From the NCBI GenBank assembly GCA_965242565.1, contig OZ251457.1, forward strand, positions 1,612,001 through 1,676,000: a stretch of 64,000 bases of DNA, given 5' to 3'. The position numbers were made by a program, and so were the translations under genes. Below, piece after piece: positions 30,190 to 37,067 of the stretch (within the stretch, counting starts at the first letter, position 1; every line of letters starts with the position of its first letter). The notes beneath the pieces were generated by a model. It had not been told where the DNA came from. It worked only from the letters and a program-made list of their open reading frames with translations, and made no database searches. This DNA is from CATQGW01 sp965242565. GTDB taxonomy: Bacteria > Chloroflexota > Dehalococcoidia > Bin125.

Positions 30190-31848
30190 CTACAGCCCGA
30201 TCGCGCAGCCGTCGGCGCGCGGGTCGGAGCCGGCCCAGAGGACGCCTGTCTGCGGGTCGCGGGCGATGATCTGCCCCTTCCCCACCGCGCCGCTGCGCAG
30301 CGCGCCCGAGGCTGGCCGCACCGGATGCCCCAGCTGCGCCAGCGCGCTGATCGTCTCCACCGAGACGCCGTCCTCCACCCAGATATCGCCGTTGGGCGGG
30401 TCGGCGATCATCGAGAAGCGCGGCTCGTCGATGGCGGCCTGTGGATCCATCCCCCGATCGATCAGGTTGATCACGACCTGCGTGTGGCCCTGCGGCTGGT
30501 TCCAGCCGCCCATCACGCCGAAGGCGGCGAAGAGCGAGCCGTCGGGCCGCGTCAGCATCGCCGGCATGATCGTGTGATAGGGGCGCTTGCCCCCCTCCAG
30601 TGCGTTGGGGTGGCCCGGCTCGAGCGCGAAGCCTGCGCCGCGGTTCTGCAGGCTGAAGCCGCAATCGCGCGGCACGATGCAGCTGCCGAAACCTTCGTAG
30701 TTGCTGTTGATGAACGAGCAGGCGTTGCCCTCGCCGTCCACCGCGCACAGGTAGACGGTGTCCGAGGCGCCGGGCAGCTCACCGGCCGCCGCCAGTTCGA
30801 TGGCCGCGTCGGTCTGGATCAGTTCGCGGCGCTGCGCGGCGTAGGCCTTGCTCAGCATCGCCTCAACAGGGACCTCGGCGCGGGACGGATCGGCCACGTA
30901 GGCGCGGGCGTCGGCGAACGCCAGGCGGATCGCCTCGATCGTGCGGTGCAGCGCCTCGACCGAACGCGGCTCGCTCGCCGCGAGATCGAACCCCTCCAGA
31001 ATGTTCAGCGCCATCAGCGCGGTGATGCCCTGTCCGTTGGGCGGACATTCGTAGACGGTGTGTCCGCGATAGGTCGTCGAGACGGGCGGCTCGAACGTGG
31101 AGCAATGCGCGCTGAGGTCGTCCGGCGTCATGCAGCCGCCGTGCAGTTCGAGCGCGTCGACGATCGCCTGCGCAGGCGTGCCGCGATAGAAAGCGTCCGG
31201 CCCGCCTTCGGCGACGGCGCGCATCACGCCGGCGATCTTCGGGTTGCGCCAGACCTCGCCGGGGCGCGGTCCGTCCTCGCCGAGCAGCAGATCGCGGCCG
31301 GCCGGTCCTTTCTCGCGCAGCAGCGCTTCCTGGCTGCGCCAGCCGCGGCCGATCACCGGGGTGACGGGAAAGCCGTCCTCGGCCAGCTCGATGGCGGGCA
31401 CAAGAACATCGCCGAGCTGCATCCGCCCGAAGCGGCTGAGCGTGTCCGCCCAGCCGGCGATCGTGCCGGGCACGGTCACCGCGTGCGGGCCCTGCCGCTC
31501 GAAGCCGTCGCCGCCGCCGGCCAGCTCCAGCGTCAGCGCTTGAGGGCTGCGTCCGCTGCCGTTGACCGCCTCCACCGCGCCGTCCGACGCGCGGTAGAAG
31601 AGGCAGAAGCAGTCGCCGCCGATGCCCGTCGAGTTGGGCTCCACCACAGCCAGCGCCGCCGCCGCCGCCACGGCTGCGTCGGCCGCGTTGCCGCCCGCCT
31701 GGAGCATCCGCACGCCGGCCAGCGTCGCCAGCGGCTGACTCGACGCCACCGCGCCGCGCGTGGAGAGCACCGGCGAGCGGCGCGACTCCCAGCGGATGTC
31801 GTGTGCGAAGGCCGGGTTGGTCGACGGGCTGGTCGAGTGATCGGTCAC
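30190..31848 (-). CDS. Gamma-glutamyltransferase family protein
   Basis: A 552-residue N-terminal nucleophile hydrolase that self-cleaves. The predicted nucleophile is Thr364 in GASDTVYLCAVDGEGN, followed by the conserved SFINSNYEGFGS. N-terminal marks are MLQAGGNAADAAVAAAAAL and NSTGIGGDCFCL; the C-terminal GAVGKGQIIARD...GSDPRADG is typical. There is no signal peptide, as in many marine bacterial members, so it may be cytoplasmic and act on gamma-glutamyl compounds or cephalosporin-like amides. The start is GTG 31848. Its last 121 bp are duplicated at 29077-29197. Confidence 0.92.
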   Translation of the reverse strand: MTDHSTSPSTNPAFAHDIRWESRRSPVLSTRGAVASSQPLATLAGVRMLQAGGNAADAAVAAAAALAVVEPNSTGIGGDCFCLFYRASDGAVEAVNGSGRSPQALTLELAGGGDGFERQGPHAVTVPGTIAGWADTLSRFGRMQLGDVLVPAIELAEDGFPVTPVIGRGWRSQEALLREKGPAGRDLLLGEDGPRPGEVWRNPKIAGVMRAVAEGGPDAFYRGTPAQAIVDALELHGGCMTPDDLSAHCSTFEPPVSTTYRGHTVYECPPNGQGITALMALNILEGFDLAASEPRSVEALHRTIEAIRLAFADARAYVADPSRAEVPVEAMLSKAYAAQRRELIQTDAAIELAAAGELPGASDTVYLCAVDGEGNACSFINSNYEGFGSCIVPRDCGFSLQNRGAGFALEPGHPNALEGGKRPYHTIMPAMLTRPDGSLFAAFGVMGGWNQPQGHTQVVINLIDRGMDPQAAIDEPRFSMIADPPNGDIWVEDGVSVETISALAQLGHPVRPASGALRSGAVGKGQIIARDPQTGVLWAGSDPRADGCAIGL

Positions 31849-31883
31849 CCGCGCAGTCTAGCCAGACCGGCCGGAGCATCGCC

Positions 31884-31889
31884 TACAAT
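31884..31889 (+). promoter_or_regulatory. Possible -10 element for the PhyH gene
   Basis: TACAAT lies in the 107-bp divergent spacer between the ggt-like and PhyH genes. Only a poor -35 (TAGCCA, 19-bp spacer) is present. Confidence 0.3.
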
Positions 31890-31955
31890 GCCCGTGCGCT
31901 GCGATGCCGACGTGAAGAGGCGCAAGAAGCCGCAGGAGCCGCGAGGGAGCCCGAG

Positions 31956-32867
31956 ATGACCACGACCGCCGTGAAGCCGCTGGTGACCCCTGAGCAAGTC
32001 GAGTTCTACCACGAGAACGGGTACCTGCTGATCCCCAACCTGCTGCCCGACGACACGCTCCAGGCGCTGCGCGACGAGACCGACCGCATCGTCGCCGAGG
32101 CGGCCGGGCTGACCGAGCACGACGCGCGCTACGACCTTGAGGACTCGCACACGCCGGACAATCCCCGCGTGCGCCGGCTCAAGTCGCCCCACGCCCACTG
32201 GCCGTTCTTCCGCGAGCTCGCCCAGCATCCCGTGCTGATGGAGGTCGTCACCGCGCTGATCGGCCCCAACGTGCGGCTGCAGAACGACAAGCTGAACATG
32301 AAAGAGGCCGAATATGGCGCGCCGGTCGAGTGGCACCAGGACTGGCCCTTCTACCCCCACACCAACGACGACCTACTCGCCGCCGGCATCCTGCTCGACG
32401 ACTGCTACGAGGCCAACGGCCCGCTGCTGGTCGTGCCCGGCTCGCACAAGCGCGCCATCTACGACCACCACCACCCCGAGGGCCGCTACTTCACCGGCGC
32501 GGTCGAGCCGTCCGAGTTCGACTGGGACATGGAGCGCGACGTGGTCCCGCTGGAAGGCCCGGCCGGCTCCGTCTCGTTCCATCACGTGCGGCTGATGCAC
32601 GGCTCGGCGCTCAACCGCTCCGAGAACGCGCGCCGCCTGCTGCTCTTCGGCTACGCCGCCGCCGACGCCTGGCCGATCCAGGGCCTCGGCAAGATGAGCC
32701 TCGACTACTACCAGGGCCTGATGTGCGCCGGCGAGGACGTCGAGCAGCCCCGCCAGACCGACGTGCCCGCCTACCTCCCGCTCCCGCCCGCCCCCCGCCA
32801 AGGCTCAATCTACGAAAACCAGAAGGCGGTCAAAAACCGCTTCTTCAAAACCTACGAGGGCCGCTAG
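31956..32867 (+). CDS. Phytanoyl-CoA dioxygenase family protein
   Basis: A 303-residue Fe(II)/2-oxoglutarate-dependent oxygenase of the PhyH family. The iron ligands appear as H-x-D in EWHQDWPFYPH and the distal histidine in RLMHGSALNRS. The 2-oxoglutarate arginine is probably within NARRLLLFGY. LLVVPGSHKRAIYDH is also typical. GAGGGAG precedes ATG 31956. Large PhyH families are characteristic of SAR202-like and sponge-associated bacteria; the substrate is unknown. Confidence 0.93.
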   Translation: MTTTAVKPLVTPEQVEFYHENGYLLIPNLLPDDTLQALRDETDRIVAEAAGLTEHDARYDLEDSHTPDNPRVRRLKSPHAHWPFFRELAQHPVLMEVVTALIGPNVRLQNDKLNMKEAEYGAPVEWHQDWPFYPHTNDDLLAAGILLDDCYEANGPLLVVPGSHKRAIYDHHHPEGRYFTGAVEPSEFDWDMERDVVPLEGPAGSVSFHHVRLMHGSALNRSENARRLLLFGYAAADAWPIQGLGKMSLDYYQGLMCAGEDVEQPRQTDVPAYLPLPPAPRQGSIYENQKAVKNRFFKTYEGR

Positions 32868-32873
32868 CCGCCC

Positions 32874-33260
32874 TCAGTCGTCCTCGAAATCGAACTCCAA
32901 CGGAACGTCGCTGAGGCCTTTGGGGTGGTAGTCGACGACATACAGCAAGTTGACCGTGGCGTCCGTGGTCCGGCCGCTGCTACAGCATTGAAGGGCGCGC
33001 CGCTCTTGGTCGCCCATTGTGCGGCATTCACCGCAGATCCGGTAAAGCAGCCGCAGGCGGCGATCGATCCGGGCGCTGCGCAGACCGCCAAGGTCCGCGG
33101 TGAGACGCTCCGCCCGCGCGGCGCGATACGGATCAACGCCCAACATCTCCGCAACCCTGCGAACTCGCGCGATCAGCTGCGCAGAGTGCAGTTCCTGTAG
33201 CTGCGCGCTCAGCTGCAAGGCCCAGCGCACGCGGAAAGCCGAGTGGTCAGGCTTCGACAT
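32874..33260 (-). CDS. Probable toxin of a Panacea toxin-antitoxin pair (RelE/HigB-like)
   Basis: A 128-residue protein. After a helical N-terminus (FRVRWALQLSAQLQELHSAQ) it shows SARIDRRLRLLYRICGECRT and LLYVVDYHPKGLSD, the pattern of a RelE/ParE-type beta-sheet toxin with basic residues on its strands. It also has a C-x-x-C and a Cys pair. ATG 33260 lies within the 3' end of the upstream antitoxin gene (14-bp overlap), the usual antitoxin-toxin coupling. Activity (mRNA cleavage or other) is inferred only. Confidence 0.65.
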   Translation of the reverse strand: MSKPDHSAFRVRWALQLSAQLQELHSAQLIARVRRVAEMLGVDPYRAARAERLTADLGGLRSARIDRRLRLLYRICGECRTMGDQERRALQCCSSGRTTDATVNLLYVVDYHPKGLSDVPLEFDFEDD

Positions 33261-33912
33261 ATCGCCCGGCCCGAAAGTCGTCCTCTGCTGCGCGAATACC
33301 GGCCATCGCGGCCGGATTGAGCATGATCGCGATTGTTTCGAGCCACGCAGCACCGACCCGGAAGCGCGATGTCGGTCTGCCCAACACGGGCCCGACCACG
33401 GCTTCGCCGAGGCCCGACTCTAAACCGGGAATACTCGGCTGCCCATTGGCGGGCGGGCCTGCGATCTCGTTCGCAGCGGCGACGATTGCGCGGGTGGACG
33501 GTTCGTTCCGCCAGCGCGCCGCAGTGTCGTCAAAGACGCGCCGCGTGGGGGCGTTCTCCTCGAGCGACAGCACTTCGTCGTACCAACTGGCCGCCAGGTC
33601 TCGCCCGTCGGGCGTGAGGAAGAATGCCTCCTCTTCGATCACCATCCCGCCCCGTTGCAACATCTCCCAGAGATCGAAGACTGCGTTGCAGACCGGCCCC
33701 AGCTTCCAGCGGGTGAAGGTCAGCCCGAGCGCGTCGATCTGCTTCGCCGCCAGCGCGTGATCGAACAGGAATGCCAACTTCATCAGCCGCAGCCGGTCGC
33801 CGAGCAGAGGCGCCTTGCCGTCGGGCGCGGCCCGCGCCCACAGTGTGAGCAGCGTGCCTGCGTCACTGTAGAACTGGTCAACAGGATCGTCGAGCGGCAT
33901 CGAACGGGCCAT
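33247..33912 (-). CDS. Panacea-domain (DUF4065/SocA-like) antitoxin
   Basis: A 221-residue protein. Residues about 35-110 form a Panacea-like domain: RLMKLAFLFDHALAAKQ, then TFTRWKLGPVCNAVFDLW, matching the K-L-x-K-L...GPV pattern. The C-terminal half is a helical extension. Panacea domains neutralise many unrelated toxins in PanAT systems, and the overlapping downstream gene fits as the toxin. Start ATG 33912. Confidence 0.8.
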   Translation of the reverse strand: MARSMPLDDPVDQFYSDAGTLLTLWARAAPDGKAPLLGDRLRLMKLAFLFDHALAAKQIDALGLTFTRWKLGPVCNAVFDLWEMLQRGGMVIEEEAFFLTPDGRDLAASWYDEVLSLEENAPTRRVFDDTAARWRNEPSTRAIVAAANEIAGPPANGQPSIPGLESGLGEAVVGPVLGRPTSRFRVGAAWLETIAIMLNPAAMAGIRAAEDDFRAGRYVEA

Positions 33913-34034
33913 TCTTTGCGCGGCGAACGGTCCGGCGCCGCACCCTGAACGATACCGCGCCCTGCCCGTCTGCGGATGCGCTCTCGAATCCCTAGTCTGC
34001 GACGAAGGCCGTTCAGCGGAGAAGGGAGCGCAGC

Positions 34035-35144
34035 ATGGCTACGGGGCGCGTCGTGGTGGTCAAGGAATACCGCGAGCCGTTCGTGATCGAGGAGTATCCG
34101 GTGCCCGAGCCGGAAGCGGGCGCGATCGTGCTGCGAATCACCCAGGCCGGGGTCTGCGGCTCGGATCTGCACACCTGGCGCGGCGACATGGCCGCCACGC
34201 CGCTGCCGCCGGGCGGGCGCGTGATGGGGCACGAGGGCACGGGCGTTATCCACGCTCTGGGCGAGGGCGTCGACTCCGACTCGCTGGGCAAGCCGCTGGC
34301 CGTGGGCGACCGGGTGATGTATTCGGCGATCACGCCCTGCGGGCGCTGTTACCAGTGCTCGCGCGGCGAGCCCAACTGGTGCTCGGACCGCAGCGCCTGG
34401 TCGCGCGAGGCCGGCCTGCCGCCCTACTTCACCGGCACCTACGCCGACTACTACTACCTGCGCCCCAATCACCCCGTCTTCAAAGTGCCCGACGACCTGC
34501 CGGATGAGATCCTCGGCTTCGTCAACTGCGCGATGGGCACCGTGACCGAGGGCCTGATGCGAGCCGGCTGCAAGGAGAACGACTTCGTCGTAATCCAGGG
34601 CGCGGGCGGGCTGGGCCTCAACGCGACGGCGATGGCCAAGGACATGGGCGCGCACAAGGTGATCGTGCTCGACCGCCTGCCGCAACGGCTGGCGCTGGCC
34701 GAGGAGTTCGGTGCGGACCACACGATCAACATCGAGGAGTTCAACACCCGCTCCACCCGCCGCCAAGCCGTCTGGGAGCTCACCGAGGGTCGCGGCGCGA
34801 ACATCGTGATGGAGCTGGTCGGCCGCTCCGAACTGCTCGCCGAGGGCATTGAGTACCTGGCCAACGGCGGGACCTTCGTGGAGATCGGCGACATCGTGCG
34901 CGGCAACACGGTCGAGATCGACCCCACGCTGCTGCTCAGCGGCAAGAAGATCATGGGCTCGGTGATGTACCGCCCGCACCTGCTGCCGCTGATGATGGAC
35001 ATGCTGCAGAAGAACCGGCGGGGCATCCCCTACGACAAAATCGTCTCCCACACCTACCCGCTGGCCGAGGTCAACCAGGCCTTCGAGGACAGCGAGTGGC
35101 ACGAGCGGGAGACAAGCGTCTCCCGCTCGATGCTGATTCCGTAG
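34035..35144 (+). CDS. Zinc-binding alcohol dehydrogenase family protein
   Basis: A 369-residue medium-chain dehydrogenase. The catalytic zinc residues lie in QAGVCGSDLHTWRGD and MGHEGTGVI. The structural zinc motif is CGRCYQCSRGEPNWC and the nucleotide-binding motif is IQGAGGLGLNATAMAKDMGA. It is distinct from the class III-like enzyme at 12350. GAAGGGAG precedes ATG 34035. It stands alone between the Panacea pair and the hairpin RNA locus; substrate unknown. Confidence 0.92.
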   Translation: MATGRVVVVKEYREPFVIEEYPVPEPEAGAIVLRITQAGVCGSDLHTWRGDMAATPLPPGGRVMGHEGTGVIHALGEGVDSDSLGKPLAVGDRVMYSAITPCGRCYQCSRGEPNWCSDRSAWSREAGLPPYFTGTYADYYYLRPNHPVFKVPDDLPDEILGFVNCAMGTVTEGLMRAGCKENDFVVIQGAGGLGLNATAMAKDMGAHKVIVLDRLPQRLALAEEFGADHTINIEEFNTRSTRRQAVWELTEGRGANIVMELVGRSELLAEGIEYLANGGTFVEIGDIVRGNTVEIDPTLLLSGKKIMGSVMYRPHLLPLMMDMLQKNRRGIPYDKIVSHTYPLAEVNQAFEDSEWHERETSVSRSMLIP

Positions 35145-35165
35145 GTGTCGTCACGGCCACCCGCC

Positions 35166-35194
35166 TTGACAGCCCTCGCACAACGGCGTAGCTT
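35166..35194 (+). promoter_or_regulatory. Consensus-like sigma-70 promoter
   Basis: TTGACA (35166-35171), a 17-bp spacer, then TAGCTT (35189-35194). The predicted transcription start falls 7 or so bases downstream, right at the first conserved hairpin rather than at a gene. Confidence 0.65.
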
Positions 35195-35199
35195 GGCGG

Positions 35200-35257
35200 C
35201 AGTGGATAGCGGAGTGTCGCTATCGGCGCCGGCGCCCTTGCGGTAGCCGGCGCTTTT
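35200..35257 (+). ncRNA. Candidate small structured RNA, copy 1
   Basis: Downstream of the promoter is a hairpin with arms GATAGCG (35205-35211) and CGCTATC (35218-35224) around GAGTGT. A second hairpin follows, GCGCCGGC/GCCGGCGC (35226-35253), ending in TTTT, which is a plausible intrinsic terminator. The product would be about 58 nt. No protein gene starts here. Confidence 0.5.
35226..35257 (+). terminator. Intrinsic terminator-like hairpin
   Basis: A perfect 8-bp GC stem (arms GCGCCGGC and GCCGGCGC) with a 12-base loop, followed by TTTT. Confidence 0.6.
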
Positions 35258-35311
35258 AGTGTTCGGTGAAGATCCGCTCGCGGCAGACATACGCAGGCAG
35301 ACCGCGATGTC

Positions 35312-35397
35312 TATAGTCGCCATGTGGATAGCGGAGTGTCGCTATCGCGAGAGCGCCGCCCTCAAGGGCGGCGTGATCGTGTCCGAAAGCTCTCGTG
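35312..35397 (+). ncRNA. Candidate small structured RNA, copy 2
   Basis: A 24-bp segment (35324-35347) is identical to 35202-35225 and again lies just after a -10-like TATAGT (35312-35317). The hairpin (arms at 35327-35333 and 35340-35346) is followed by a different compound stem: CGAGAGC (about 35347-35353) pairs with GCTCTCG near 35388-35394, enclosing CGCCGCCCT/AGGGCGGCG. No -35 consensus and no protein gene are evident. Confidence 0.45.
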
Positions 35398-35440
35398 ATG
35401 AGTTTCACTCAGACAGGGCCGCGTACCAAGTTGCCATCCT

Positions 35441-36072
35441 CTACGCCCAGGCCGGAGGCTCGCCCCAGCGATCCTGGGAGACGATCTCCGCCAGTGGCTT
35501 GCGGTTGAGCGGCCCGAAGCGGCCCTTGGGGTAGCCCATGGGGACGCAGTAGACGCGACCTGAGCCTGCTCGGGGATGTTGAAGAGCGCTTTGACGCGGC
35601 CATCAACCGAGGGGTGCAGGGTGGTGATGTTGCCGCCGATGCCGAGAGCGCGGGCGGCGAGCAGCAGGTTTTGGACGGAGGGGATGACCGAGGCGGCGGC
35701 GGCTTCACCCTGTGCGGTGGCGCAGAGGAAGATCAGCAGCGGAGCGTCGCCGATCTCGTCGGCCAACCGCCGCGCCGAGCGCATCACCGGGGTCTGTAGG
35801 CGCTCGTCGTCGGGGTCCGTAATCCCCGCGTCGGCGCGCTTGGCCCACCAGGCCTCACGGTAGAGCGGGGCGAAGCGGCGGATTTGGTCGGCGTTCTGCA
35901 CGACGAGGAAGTGCCACGGCTGAGCATTGCCGCCGTTGGGCGCCTGGCGCGCGGCGTCGAGGATCAGCTCGATGTCCGCGTCGGCGATCGGGTCGGGGCG
36001 CACCCGGCGGATGGCGCGCATTGAGTAGATCGCCTCGGCCAACGTCATCTCCAACCGTTCGGGGGTTGCCAT
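35441..36072 (-). pseudogene. Nitroreductase family protein, frameshifted near the 3' end
   Basis: From ATG 36072 the protein reads as an FMN-dependent nitroreductase: MTLAEAIYSMRAIRRVRPDP, APNGGNAQPWHFLVV and AAASVIPSVQNLLLAARALG. After FNIPEQAQV (near 35555) the frame is lost. Shifting it restores YCVPMGYPKGRFGPLNRKPL then ...DRWGEPPAWA with stop at 35441-35443, the normal family ending. One lost base or two added bases explain it. It may be a real mutation or an assembly error. Confidence 0.85.
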
Positions 36073-36223
36073 GGTCCGCTCCTTGCCTGCTGCATTGTCT
36101 GCCGCGTTGCCTGCTGTGTCTTGGGGGTGACGGCACGATACCGCGCGGCCGCCGGCGCGACGGGGCGCTATCTTGAGCCGCAGCACGACACGGATCAGAC
36201 GCAGGACAGCGAAGGAGGTGCGC

Positions 36224-36622
36224 GTGGCGCTCGAACATCTCAAGGTGGAGGGGCTGGTCAACGCCCCCACGTTCTCGCAGGTCGTGGTCGCCGAGGGGCG
36301 GCGCACCGTCTACATCTCCGGCCAGGTGGCATGGGACGCCGAAGGCGGCATCGTCGGACAGGGCGATTTCGCCGCACAGGCCAGGAAGGCCTACGAGAAC
36401 CTGGCCGTGGCGCTGGACGCAGCCGGCGCGACAATCGCCGATGTGGCCAAGACGAACGTCTACATCGTCAACTACGACCCGAGCGTGGGGCGCGATCTGG
36501 GCGCCGCGCGCCGCGCGGTGTTCGGCGAGGGGCCGGCGCCGGCCAGCACCCTGATCGGCGTGCAGGCGCTGGCCCTGCCCGACCTGCTGATCGAGGTCGA
36601 AGCGATCGCCGTGCTCGACTGA
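36224..36622 (+). CDS. RidA family protein
   Basis: A 132-residue YjgF/YER057c/UK114 protein, which typically hydrolyses reactive enamine/imine intermediates from PLP enzymes. Marks are TVYISGQVAWDAEGGIVGQG, FAAQARKAYENLAVAL and PASTLIGVQALALPDLLIEVEAIAV. The expected arginine before P-A is replaced (GEGPAPASTLIGV), so it may belong to a non-hydrolase RidA subgroup. GTG 36224 is chosen because AAGGAGGT lies 5 bp upstream. Confidence 0.9.
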   Translation: MALEHLKVEGLVNAPTFSQVVVAEGRRTVYISGQVAWDAEGGIVGQGDFAAQARKAYENLAVALDAAGATIADVAKTNVYIVNYDPSVGRDLGAARRAVFGEGPAPASTLIGVQALALPDLLIEVEAIAVLD

Positions 36623-36650
36623 CCAGCCGACTGGCCGAACGGAGCCCAAA

Positions 36651-37052
36651 ATGTCCACCATCTCGCTCGAAGACCGCTTCGCGATCATCGATCTCTGCTC
36701 GGTCTACAACTACACCGTTGACCAGGCCGACGGCCCCGGCTGGGCGGACACCTTCACGCCCGACGGCGTGTTCAGCGGCCCGGCCGGACACGCCGAAGGG
36801 CGCGATCAGCTGATCGCGTTCGCGCATGGCCTCGCCGAGCAGTTCCCCGGCGGCATGCACTTCACCGACAACCACCTCTTCGAGATCGTCGGCGAGGAGG
36901 TGCGCCACAAGTGCTTCCTCGACTTCAAGGTGCCGTCGCCCGATGGCGTGATCTCGATGCTGCTGGGCTACGAGGACGTGATCGTGCGGCACGAGGGGGA
37001 GTGGCGCTTCAAGCGCCGCGATGTGGTGAACGTCACCGGCTACGAGGGTTAG
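36651..37052 (+). CDS. SnoaL/NTF2-like protein
   Basis: A 133-residue cone-shaped alpha+beta barrel of the SnoaL-like (DUF4440/nuclear transport factor 2) group. It reads IIDLCSVYNYTVDQADGPGW, then FTPDGVFSGPAGHAEGRDQL, GMHFTDNHLFEIVG and EGEWRFKRRDVVNVTG. Members are ketosteroid isomerase-like or hydratase-like enzymes or ligand binders. It is 28 bp downstream of the RidA gene and probably co-transcribed. Confidence 0.85.
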   Translation: MSTISLEDRFAIIDLCSVYNYTVDQADGPGWADTFTPDGVFSGPAGHAEGRDQLIAFAHGLAEQFPGGMHFTDNHLFEIVGEEVRHKCFLDFKVPSPDGVISMLLGYEDVIVRHEGEWRFKRRDVVNVTGYEG

Positions 37053-37067
37053 CGGCCGCTGCGCTCC

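Noticed and set aside
35441..36072. Programmed frameshift in the nitroreductase
   Set aside because: No slippery heptamer or downstream pseudoknot is apparent; a simple indel explains it.
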